Below, piece by piece: positions 25,881-33,900 of a DNA stretch of 64,000 bases (the stretch's first letter is position 1; each line of letters starts with the position of its first letter). The DNA is from Pelosinus sp. (GTDB lineage Bacteria; Bacillota; Negativicutes; Propionisporales; Propionisporaceae). The stretch is from the NCBI GenBank assembly GCA_021372375.1, contig JAJFUN010000157.1:1-64000 (forward strand). The letters run 5' to 3'. The position numbers and the translations under genes were made by a program. The notes beneath the pieces were generated by a model, which worked only from the letters and a program-made list of their open reading frames with translations, was not told the DNA's origin and did no database searches.

Positions 25881-25981
25881 TCCGATTCCTCCTGCTTGTC
25901 CCTGCCGCAAAGATGCGGTTCTAAATCACATACCTCTGCGTCCGCTGCCATGCATTGCTGGCAGATTTCTATATCAGACAT
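25877..25981 (-). CDS. 34-aa Cys-containing phage protein
   Basis: MSDIEICQQCMAADAEVCDL plus 14 residues, four cysteines in CxxC and CxxxxxxC spacing, ATG behind AAGGGTGAG. Overlaps the start of the 27-aa ORF. Confidence 0.5.
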   Translation of the reverse strand: MSDIEICQQCMAADAEVCDLEPHLCGRDKQEESD

Positions 25982-26003
25982 TAAGCTCACCCTTGCTCAA
26001 CTG

Positions 26004-26132
26004 TCATGATAGGTGGATATTCCTTTTTCTGTTGTGTGGCGGTTCTGGCCTTGGTACCGGAGTTCCGCACTCAGGGCAAAACTTTGCTTTCTCATTCAAA
26101 GCATGAGAACATTTTTTGCATTTCAAAATCAT
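26004..26132 (-). CDS. Zinc-ribbon mini-protein, 42 aa
   Basis: Two CxxC knuckles (CKKCSHALNEKAKFCPEC) form a standard zinc ribbon, followed by a proline/arginine-rich tail. ATG behind AGAGAGG. Part of the early small-ORF cluster. Confidence 0.6.
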   Translation of the reverse strand: MILKCKKCSHALNEKAKFCPECGTPVPRPEPPHNRKRNIHLS

Positions 26133-26352
26133 AACCTCTCTTTCTTTAAATTTTAACAAATGCGTTTTTGCGCACACTTTGTTGCAAATAGTATTCAGTT
26201 ACGTTGTTACATGTAGTTACTTATATTTAATAGCATCTATTAAATACACTAGAATTCAATAAAAAGCACTTTATTTTTAGTTAAATGCCAAACCTTAAAA
26301 TTAGGCTAATTTCATAATCAATTTAAAAATACTTATAAATGCTCTTAATTGC

Positions 26353-26595
26353 TTAACGATAAGCAGTTTTTAAAGGTTTTTTAGGATAAGCTGCATTCAT
26401 CAAATTCCTTATTGCATCCTCGAGAGAAATATCTTCCCCTTCCTCGTCCATACCTGCCTTCAATTTCCTACGAAGACCACGAAGCCGCTTTGTATGTTCC
26501 ACAAAGCCAGGGTCGGATTTAGTAATGGTTATTACCACTTTCAATGTTTCAAGGAGATTAAAAGCATCTTCATCGGGAATAAATATCCGAGCCGT
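26353..26595 (-). CDS. Early phage protein, 80 aa, apparent ACG start
   Basis: The reading frame is open from an ACG at 26595, seven bases after a perfect AGGAGG, and would read (M)ARIFIPDEDAFNLLETLK and on to the stop. The first conventional in-frame start (TTG 26544) has no ribosome-binding site. The likely explanation is ATG changed to ACG, either weakly used or a damaged start. The protein is basic in the middle (RLRGLRRKLKAG), and its function is unknown. Confidence 0.6.
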   Translation of the reverse strand, partial: TARIFIPDEDAFNLLETLKVVITITKSDPGFVEHTKRLRGLRRKLKAGMDEEGEDISLEDAIRNLMNAAYPKKPLKTAYR

Positions 26596-26674
26596 AGTAT
26601 CACCTCCTACGCTGATTTGTTACACACATTGTCCGGTTTGCATTTAAAAAAATATTTATAAAGTTGAGTTTCCT

Positions 26675-26836
26675 TTAATCCCAAAACTTGCCCCATTCTC
26701 TAGCCAAATCAGGGGATGCTCGCCTAACTCCTCTTTCTACTTTTTCAACCATTGAATGGCTAATATTAAGTATTTCAGCTAGTTTAGATCGAGAAATTTT
26801 CTTTTTTTCCCTACGCTTAATTAATAGTTCATTCAT
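26675..26836 (-). CDS. Cro-like HTH protein, divergent from the repressor
   Basis: A 53-aa XRE/HTH_3 protein, almost only the helix-turn-helix (SRSKLAEILNISHSMVEKVE). The start ATG follows GGAGGG at 5 bp. It is transcribed leftward, divergently from the CI-like repressor, across a 152-bp region filled with operator-like repeats, the classic Cro position. It was overlooked in the longer-ORF view because of its size. Confidence 0.75.
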   Translation of the reverse strand: MNELLIKRREKKKISRSKLAEILNISHSMVEKVERGVRRASPDLAREWGKFWD

Positions 26837-26858
26837 AATATCCCTCCTTTTCCAAACC

Positions 26859-26956
26859 GGACATTATGTCAATATCTGTATAATACATCACATATTGTCC
26901 GCTGTCAATAATAAGTTAACACATTATGTCCTATTTTTTCATTGGACAATTTGTCC
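26859..26956. promoter_or_regulatory. CI/Cro operator array, consensus GGACAWTWTGTCC
   Basis: Four related 13-mers: GGACATTATGTCA (26859-26871), TCACATATTGTCC (26888-26900), ACACATTATGTCC (26919-26931) and the perfect palindrome GGACAATTTGTCC (26944-26956). A further half-site, ATTGTCC, lies at 26628-26634 before the 80-aa gene. They fill the divergent promoter region. Confidence 0.75.
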
Positions 26957-26988
26957 GTATTGTAGCAAAATTATATTGAGGTGATAAA

Positions 26989-27354
26989 ATGGCTTCATTC
27001 GCAGAAAAATTACGAAATTTAAGGATTAATAAAGGTATTGGTCAAAAGGAAGTTGGTGCAGTGATAGGCGTTAGTGACTCATCTATTCGAAAATATGAAT
27101 CCGGCACCAGAACCCCCAATCCAGAAGCTATCACCAAATTAGCTAAATTCTTTGATGTAACAACCGATGAATTACTAGGTACAACTTCTTTAAAGCCAAC
27201 AGAACCCAAAAAGCCCAAGGATTTATTAAAACTCCTTGAGCAAGAGGATTATACACTTAATGGGGAAATAGCTTCACCCGAAGATAAAGAAAAAATAGCT
27301 AAAATGATTGAATTAATGTACTGGGACGCTAAAGAAAAAAATAAAAGAAAATAG
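26989..27354 (+). CDS. CI-like XRE-family prophage repressor
   Basis: A 121-aa repressor with an N-terminal HTH_3 domain (about residues 7-61, IGQKEVGAVIGVSDSSIRKYESGTRTPN) and a short helical C-terminal part, without the LexA-type autoprotease domain. The start follows GAGGTG. The following ImmA-like protease gene (15-bp gap) is the expected partner for induction by cleavage, as in the ICEBs1 ImmR/ImmA pair. Confidence 0.88.
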   Translation: MASFAEKLRNLRINKGIGQKEVGAVIGVSDSSIRKYESGTRTPNPEAITKLAKFFDVTTDELLGTTSLKPTEPKKPKDLLKLLEQEDYTLNGEIASPEDKEKIAKMIELMYWDAKEKNKRK

Positions 27355-27369
27355 GATGATGATTCTGTT

Positions 27370-27774
27370 ATGTTCAACATACCATTGCGCGTAAAAAACA
27401 TAATCAGACGTCATGATACCTGCAATCCATACATAATAGCCAAAGAGTTGAAAATTGGAATCATTTACGGGGAGACCCCCGATAGGGTGAATGGATTCTG
27501 GCGCCGAGTTTTAAGAAGAAAATACATATGCATAAATGAAGATTTAGAAGAATGGCAGCAAAAGACAGTTCTCTGCCACGAGTTGGGGCATATCTTTCTG
27601 CACCCAGGATATAAAAATTACTGCATGGCAGGACGGACTTATTTTTCATGCACGCGCCGCGAGGATGAAGCCGACCAGTTTGCTGCTGAGATAATGGGTT
27701 ATAGTTCAGATATCGAAAAAATAAATATTTTAGATTTTCTTAAGAATGGATATAAAGTCAACCAGACGTACTAA
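27370..27774 (+). CDS. ImmA/IrrE-family metallopeptidase (anti-repressor)
   Basis: A 134-aa zinc peptidase with the HExxH motif as CHELGHIFLHP (about residues 75-85) and a downstream glutamate in REDEADQFAAEIMG. Family members cleave their partner repressor to induce the mobile element. It is co-transcribed with the repressor. Length is normal, and all expected catalytic residues are present. Confidence 0.88.
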   Translation: MFNIPLRVKNIIRRHDTCNPYIIAKELKIGIIYGETPDRVNGFWRRVLRRKYICINEDLEEWQQKTVLCHELGHIFLHPGYKNYCMAGRTYFSCTRREDEADQFAAEIMGYSSDIEKINILDFLKNGYKVNQTY

Positions 27775-27825
27775 AAGACACAGCAAAATGGACAGGCTGT
27801 GTCTTTATAATTTGGGGGGATTATT

Positions 27826-28704
27826 ATGGCAAGACGAAAAGGCAGCAATACAGGAATACCAGGATTATCATTTTCACCTAAAAGGGCTTTAGGAATATCT
27901 AAGGCACAATCAAAATTATCGAGGGAATTAGGCATACCCTTATCAAAATCAGGCCGTCAAAGGAAAATGGGCGCGGCTATGGGGTGCTTATTACCGATAT
28001 TACTTACAATTGTTCTAACTTTATTACTAAGTTCAATAGTTGCATTCGCAGCAACGCCCCAGGTAACTATTAACGATGCAAAAAAATCAGACGTAATGGC
28101 GGCTATCGTTCCTGAAATGACAACAAATGGATTCAGCGTAAAAGCAATTAATGAATATAGCGTTACATTCTCTCAATACAAAGATAATTTTTGGGCATCC
28201 GTTTTTACAGGTTCTACATCATTTGAAGCAAGAATGACTTACAATGTTATTGAAGTAGGTAACAATGTCCTTGTAACCGCAAATGCACAAATCGTTTCGT
28301 TTCCTGGCACAGCAAGGGAACAAATATCTCCCGCTAATGATCAAATAAATGGTCAAATTCAAATAGCATTAGATCGCCTACGAATAGGATTCGATGGCGG
28401 ATATTTTTATGGCTTTGATTTTGAAGGGAAGTCAAAGTATTGGAAGATAGTAGGAATTACACCAGGAGGAGCCTTTGACCAAGCAGGAATTAAGCCTGGT
28501 AGCAAAATTATGGCAATTAACGGAATATCACTATCACAAATGAACACTAGGGAAATTAATGTAGCGCTCAGTGGCGGCGAGGGTGCACATGCGATTTTTA
28601 CTATCGAAAAAGATGGGCAAAGCAACAATTATACTATTGCGAAATATTACATTGCCCCCAAATACAAAAAGAGTAAAATAATTACTCCCGTTACGCCGAT
28701 ATAA
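27826..28704 (+). CDS. Membrane-anchored PDZ-domain protein, prophage cargo
   Basis: A 292-aa protein. It has a basic cytoplasmic N-terminus of about 48 residues (SPKRALGISKAQSKLSREL), one TM helix (about 50-74), an extracytoplasmic beta-rich domain (about 78-200) and a C-terminal PDZ domain (about 205-280, with GGAFDQAGIKPGSKIMAINGI). There is no protease domain. The start is behind GGGGGG. It sits between the immunity genes and integrase, the usual place for lysogenic-conversion genes. A role in envelope signalling, immunity or superinfection exclusion is possible but not shown. Confidence 0.75.
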   Translation: MARRKGSNTGIPGLSFSPKRALGISKAQSKLSRELGIPLSKSGRQRKMGAAMGCLLPILLTIVLTLLLSSIVAFAATPQVTINDAKKSDVMAAIVPEMTTNGFSVKAINEYSVTFSQYKDNFWASVFTGSTSFEARMTYNVIEVGNNVLVTANAQIVSFPGTAREQISPANDQINGQIQIALDRLRIGFDGGYFYGFDFEGKSKYWKIVGITPGGAFDQAGIKPGSKIMAINGISLSQMNTREINVALSGGEGAHAIFTIEKDGQSNNYTIAKYYIAPKYKKSKIITPVTPI

Positions 28705-28759
28705 AGGAAAACTAAAAAATATATAGCCCCACACCGGGGCCTTTCTAATAGGAGGCGGC

Positions 28760-29954
28760 ATGGCTACAGTACGCATTGAAAAACGCTCTAAAAAAGCGTT
28801 CACGCTAATTATTGACCACGGCATAGACCCAATTAGCCAAAAGAGAAAAAAAGAAACACGCACCCTTGAAACAGATGATATTAATATTGTTGAAGCCGAA
28901 CGTTTAAAAATATTAGCCGAGCTTGCAGAAGGAAATTACAAGCCAACCAGCAAGTCGACTGTCGAGGAATATTTTGATTATTGGTTTGAAACGCCATTGG
29001 CCCAAAAATTAGACCCCAAGACTAAGGGACATTACAAAACGCTTTATGATAGCCGAATTAAGTCCTGGATTGGCGATAAAAAACTAATCGACTTAACCCG
29101 AGACGATTTACAGCGATTTTACCAACGCATGATTGAAGCAGGGCAGATTCAAAAGCCAGATAAAGACGGCAACCCAAAGCCTTTCAAACCTATCAGCAAG
29201 ACTACGATGCTACACTACCACCGTTTGATTAGACGAGTACTCAATTACGCGCTAATTGAGGATGAAATCATTAAGAAAAATGTTGCTACCCGTCTTGTAC
29301 TCCCCGATCCAGCCCCACAAGCGGATTATGATCCAGACGAGGAATTAGTAAAAGTCTTATCTCAGGACGAAATAATCAAACTAGAAATAGAAGCCGCCAA
29401 TACACCCCATGGTAATTTAGTTGCTGTCGCTCTTAGGACAGGCATGAGGCGCGAAGAATTACTTGCCCTTACTCGACGAAAAAGAAGGCACTATCTTTAT
29501 AAAAAAAGCTTTGTCATGGACGACAGAGACAGGATACCGAATTAAGCCTACCAAGAATAAGCAGAAACGAAAAATAGAAGTTTCCCCGGATGTTTTTGCT
29601 GCTCTTGCCCGGCAATCAAAAGCACAGGCCACTAATAAGTTAAGGTTAGGCGATCTATACAGAAAAGATCTTAATTTAGTATTTTGCGCGGAAGATGGTC
29701 ATTACTATCACCCGAACATGCCTACAAGATGGTTTCCAAAATTCTGTGAAAAAATCGGTATTACCAGATTGGTATTTCATTCCCTGCGCCATACACACGC
29801 CAGCCACCTTTTAGCCGCCGGAGAAGATATAAGTTATGTGTCCAGGCGATTAGGACACAGTGATATAGCCATCACCTACAACACATATTTCCATCTAATT
29901 CCCAAAGAGAAAAGAAAGTCCCTTGAAGAATTTGAAAAACGGTTAAAAAAATAA
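28760..29954 (+). pseudogene. int: Tyrosine recombinase (prophage integrase), frame disrupted
   Basis: Two frames together make one phage integrase of about 390 aa. Frame 1 (28760-about 29480) has the AP2-like arm-binding N-terminus, SAM-like core-binding domain and catalytic Arg-I in ALRTGMRREELLALT. Frame 2 (about 29480-29954) has HSLRHTHASHLLAAG (H-x-x-R) and the nucleophile Tyr in ITYNTYFHL. Where they meet, a WxD(I/V)D-type block expected after LALT is absent, so a small out-of-frame deletion rather than a single-base error seems to have occurred. ATG 28760 follows AGGAGG. The enzyme is very likely inactive. Confidence 0.88.
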
Positions 29955-30012
29955 TTTAGTATTGCTATGTTTTTACATGTTTTAAAATGTTAAAAACTTT
30001 ATTTTTAGCCTG

Positions 30013-30037
30013 TTATGGACACAACTTTGGACACAAG
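30013..30037. repeat. Candidate integrase arm-type sites, right end
   Basis: Two tandem TATGGACACAA-type motifs, about 70 bp inside attR and in the same orientation as those at 17938-17963. Confidence 0.6.
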
Positions 30038-30106
30038 TTAACCATAATCATTAAGTAAAAAAGACAAAACAAAAGCCCCCGTGAAACCACGGAGGCTTAA
30101 TTTTAC

Positions 30107-30205
<99 letters not shown>

Positions 30206-30217
30206 ATATATAACTGT

Positions 30218-30670
30218 TTACTTTTTGCGCCGCTCACGAAAAAATTCTTTCATGATAGCACTGCACTCATCTGCGCGTACCCCTGCGGTTACAGCAAGCT
30301 GATGATTAAGCGCCTGATTTTGCGCGACATTGAAAATGGATTCAACAGCACCGGCTTTGTAATCGGCACTGCCGTAGACCAGTCTGTCAATACGACTCAT
30401 AATCAAAGCTCCAGCGCACATGGGACATGGTTCAATGGTAACATATAAAGTTGATCCGGATAAGCGCCATCTCTTCAGCTTATCACAAGCCTCACGAATG
30501 ACAATTATCTCGGCGTGAGCTGTGGCGTCATGCCACGTTTCCCGCATATTATGACCACTGGCAACTGCCTCATCATCTATGACCAGCACGGCGCCAATCG
30601 GTACTTCGCCAAGCTGATAGGCTTTGGCCGCTTCGGCTAGGGCTAGGCCCATATAATACTGATCATCCAC
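30218..30670 (-). CDS. tadA: tRNA-specific adenosine deaminase TadA
   Basis: A roughly 150-aa enzyme that converts A34 of tRNA-Arg(ACG) to inosine. The zinc-deaminase motifs are complete: HAE in DATAHAEIIVIREA and PCxxC in TIEPCPMCAGALIMSRI. The frame is open to 30748, but the extra N-terminus is atypical for the family. GTG 30670 or nearby GTGs give the usual length. It lies 13 bp from the tRNA-Ser gene, on the same strand. Confidence 0.93.
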   Translation of the reverse strand: MDDQYYMGLALAEAAKAYQLGEVPIGAVLVIDDEAVASGHNMRETWHDATAHAEIIVIREACDKLKRWRLSGSTLYVTIEPCPMCAGALIMSRIDRLVYGSADYKAGAVESIFNVAQNQALNHQLAVTAGVRADECSAIMKEFFRERRKK

Positions 30671-30915
30671 TGCCAAGTTCACCACGCTAATAAATTCGCG
30701 GTACAAGTACCACTGTGATATTATACCGTATAACATAATCTTATGCAAGCAGTTTACTATATTTTTATTTGGTAGTTAATAGCAGCCTCCTGGCGCTAAG
30801 CCTGCTTACAGCATACATACATATTTACCCCCAAACAGTACAAACTATCCTTATCCAGAATACTTATCCAATTACTGAAATGAACTTAAATTATTATAAA
30901 AAGAAATGAGCAATT

Positions 30916-32775
30916 ATGAATATATTTACCAAAAACTTTAAAGCACTTAAACAAATTGTCCTCTATGAACCGCCAAAAGATCCGCCCCCTTTTGTACTAG
31001 CAGAAGCGGAAAGATCCAACGATACACCCGCCCCGGTTACTAGTAGTCTGGCACAGTATGAAGCTCTGCTGCGTTATGCGCACCGCCTTGCTGATACCAT
31101 AGAGAAGTCTCTGACTGCACTCAAACAACCATATCAGGCAGATAAAATAGCTGCCCTTAAGCTCGAAATAGCTGCCTTAGAAAAACAGCAAGACAAGCTC
31201 TCGCCTGTCCTTGAAACCTATAGTCTCAGTCAAAGCCCAGCAAACCAAGAAATCAGCACAAGTATGGAAGAAAATAAACTAACCCTCGAAAAGCTCTACA
31301 ATTTGCCGGATAACCAAGATCTTATTATCCGCCGTCTGACCATCCCTGCCCAGCCGCCAGTAGATGCCGCACTGGTATTTATTGACGGGATTTCTGATAA
31401 AAACACCATCAATCTAGCTATTCTTCAGCCGCTCATGCTGCTTGGCAAGAGAGATAAATCCTTGTTTCAAAAAGCTGGCCTCGAGGAGCTGCTTGCCGAA
31501 TATTTGCCTGGCAATCAGGTAAAATTAGTTCATACGTTTGGCGACATAACAAGCGCCATCAACATGGGCGATACAGCTATCTTGTTTGACGGCCTGTCCC
31601 AGGCTGCTTTGATTGAGACCAAAGGACAGGAACATCGCGGCCCAGATCGTCCCACACTAGAACAATCTGTCCGCGGCAGCCAAAGCGCTTTTACCGAAAC
31701 ACTCCGGGTCAATACCGGCCTAGTACGCACCCTACTGCGCACAAGTGACCTTACAACCGAAATGCTTACTGTCGGCACACGCAGCAATACCCTTTGTGCG
31801 GTAATGTATCTAAAATCCATCATCAATCCTGAACTAGTGGTGGAAGCCAAACGCAGGCTGCAGGGTATTACGACAGATGCCGTAACACAAGCCGGAATGC
31901 TGCAACTTCTCATGATGGATCAGCCAATTTTGCCCTACCCACAGGCGCTATCCACCGAACGGCCTGACCGGGTGGCCGCAGCGCTAGCCGAGGGGAGGCT
32001 GGCCATACTGGTAGATGGTTCCCCTTTTGCGATTGTAGCGCCAATAAGCTTCTTTACTTTACTCCATGTCGCAGAAGACTTTTCTCTGCCTTGGGTAGCA
32101 GGCAGTTTTGCCCGCATTTTAAGGCTTTTGGGAACACTTATCAATGTGCTTTTACCTGCTATGTATCTGGCCATTAGCTACTTTCACCAAGAGGCCCTGC
32201 CGACAGACCTCATTCTCGCGATTGGGGCTGCCCGTGAAAAAGTGCCTTTTCCCGCTTTTGTCGAGATTGCTTCCATGGAATTTGCCTTTGAACTCTTACG
32301 CGAGGGCGGTATTCGCATTCCCGGCCTCTTAGGGTCGACCATCGGCATTGTCGGCGCCATTATCCTGGGTCAAGCCGCCGTTGCCGCCAACATAGTCAGC
32401 CCGATAACCGTTGTGATTATCGCCGTTACAGGCCTTGCTTCGTTTGCTATTCCTGATTACAGCCTTTCCTTTGCCATCCGCTTAACCCGCTTTGTCTTCG
32501 AGCTCTTAGCCGCCATGCTTGGCCTCATAGGGGTATCTGGCGGTATTATTACAATTATAGTACTCTTATGCAGTATGAAATCACTGGGCGTACCTTACAT
32601 GGCGCCGCTAGCCCCCAAAACAAGATATGGCTACGATGCCATCCTGCGCGGCCCAAATGCTGCCCAGGAACTAAGACCCGATGAACTTAGCCCGCAGGAT
32701 ATCCGCCGCCAGCCAACCGTTTCCCTACGGTGGACGAAACAAGCCTCCGGCAAAAAGAAAGGAGATAAATCATGA
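30916..32775 (+). CDS. GerA-family spore germinant receptor subunit A
   Basis: A 619-aa inner-spore-membrane protein of the GerAA/SpoVAF family. It has an N-terminal hydrophilic domain (about 1-390) including an early coiled-coil-rich stretch (about 50-130) that is longer than in typical GerAA, a middle region with TKGQEHRGPDRPTLEQSVRG (PE-x-x-x-RGP-type motif), and a C-terminal membrane domain with about 5-6 helices from about residue 370. With subunits B and C it detects nutrients to trigger germination. It is the first gene of the operon, and its stop overlaps the B-subunit start by 4 bp. Confidence 0.93.
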   Translation: MNIFTKNFKALKQIVLYEPPKDPPPFVLAEAERSNDTPAPVTSSLAQYEALLRYAHRLADTIEKSLTALKQPYQADKIAALKLEIAALEKQQDKLSPVLETYSLSQSPANQEISTSMEENKLTLEKLYNLPDNQDLIIRRLTIPAQPPVDAALVFIDGISDKNTINLAILQPLMLLGKRDKSLFQKAGLEELLAEYLPGNQVKLVHTFGDITSAINMGDTAILFDGLSQAALIETKGQEHRGPDRPTLEQSVRGSQSAFTETLRVNTGLVRTLLRTSDLTTEMLTVGTRSNTLCAVMYLKSIINPELVVEAKRRLQGITTDAVTQAGMLQLLMMDQPILPYPQALSTERPDRVAAALAEGRLAILVDGSPFAIVAPISFFTLLHVAEDFSLPWVAGSFARILRLLGTLINVLLPAMYLAISYFHQEALPTDLILAIGAAREKVPFPAFVEIASMEFAFELLREGGIRIPGLLGSTIGIVGAIILGQAAVAANIVSPITVVIIAVTGLASFAIPDYSLSFAIRLTRFVFELLAAMLGLIGVSGGIITIIVLLCSMKSLGVPYMAPLAPKTRYGYDAILRGPNAAQELRPDELSPQDIRRQPTVSLRWTKQASGKKKGDKS

Positions 32776-33887
32776 AAGCTCAGCCAGGCAATATGGGTAT
32801 AGCTGAAGGTATGTCCTTGGTATTCATTACTACTTCCTCCACAATTTTTCTCGCAGCATGGTCTTTGGCAATAGACCGCACTACTACGGCTAGCTGGATG
32901 ATGCCGCTGATCAATACCTGTACCGGGCTCCTCACTTTATGCCTGCTCCTCTATGTCCTCAGTGTTACCTCCACTGACCTCTATGACGCCTGTCAGCTGC
33001 TTGTAGGCACTACCGCTACCCGTCTGATTGTGCTTTATTATATTGGTATCTATTTTCTTGATGCTACCTTGTTATTACGCCAATTCGCGGAAAACACCCT
33101 GCTTACCGCCCTGCCGGAGCTGCCTTTTGAAATAGCCATCGGCTGGTACACCATAATCGCAGTTATTCTCAGCTATATCGGCATTGAAGCCACCCTCCGC
33201 GCCGGCTATATAATTATGCCGCTGATTATACTGGCTAGCTTTACTGTGCTGACCATGCTCCTGCCGCAATATGAAATATTATATTTAGCACCTTGGCGCG
33301 GCCCGGGACTTGACAAAGTGCTTGCTTCCGGCGTAATGAGTTCAGGCATAAACATAGGTATCCTGATCCCAGCCTTTCTTGCCAGCAGCTTCCAAAATAC
33401 AAAAACGGTGAAATATTCTGTCCTGTATGCTTTGGGACTGAGCTGCCTTGTCAAAACAGCAACACTAGCTGCCTTCATCGCGGCCTTTGGTACAGGTTCA
33501 GCCCGGGAAAAAGTGCTGCCCTTTTATGAACTATCCCGTTTAGTCTATATCAACCGTTATATCCAGCGCATTGAATCTTTGGTCATTATCGTCTGGGCCG
33601 TCGCCGGTATTTTAAATATTACCGTGCTGGTATATGCCGGAATATACTTATTGGCACGCCTGTTTAATCTCCCTACGCTAAAGCCCCTCATCCTTCCGGT
33701 ACTTCTCCTAATATCCGCTCTAGCCATGATTCCAGAGGAAATTACCAGTGTTATTACCTTACATACCAAGCTGCATTTTGGTTTATATAACATTGGTACT
33801 ATGCTCATCCCCTTTGCTCTATTTGTTATGGCATTAATCCACGCTTTTAAACAGAAAAACTCCAAAAAACAGCCGTCCTGCCAATAA
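32772..33887 (+). CDS. GerA-family spore germinant receptor subunit B (permease-like)
   Basis: A 371-aa polytopic protein with about ten TM helices, of the GerAB/Spore_permease family (APC-like fold), the subunit thought to bind the germinant. ATG at 32772 is behind AAAGGAG and overlaps the A-subunit stop. Length is normal. The helix-1 to helix-2 start GMSLVFITTSSTIFL corresponds to the G-x-S broken-helix region of the family. The ligand cannot be predicted. Confidence 0.93.
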   Translation: MKAQPGNMGIAEGMSLVFITTSSTIFLAAWSLAIDRTTTASWMMPLINTCTGLLTLCLLLYVLSVTSTDLYDACQLLVGTTATRLIVLYYIGIYFLDATLLLRQFAENTLLTALPELPFEIAIGWYTIIAVILSYIGIEATLRAGYIIMPLIILASFTVLTMLLPQYEILYLAPWRGPGLDKVLASGVMSSGINIGILIPAFLASSFQNTKTVKYSVLYALGLSCLVKTATLAAFIAAFGTGSAREKVLPFYELSRLVYINRYIQRIESLVIIVWAVAGILNITVLVYAGIYLLARLFNLPTLKPLILPVLLLISALAMIPEEITSVITLHTKLHFGLYNIGTMLIPFALFVMALIHAFKQKNSKKQPSCQ

Positions 33888-33900
33888 GGAGATAAAAACT

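Noticed and set aside
26688-26984. 98-aa plus-strand ORF
   Set aside because: It lies antisense to the Cro-like gene and through the operator array, without ribosome site.
32144-32332. Internal ORF within the GerA subunit A gene
   Set aside because: Alternative frame without ribosome site inside a conserved membrane domain.
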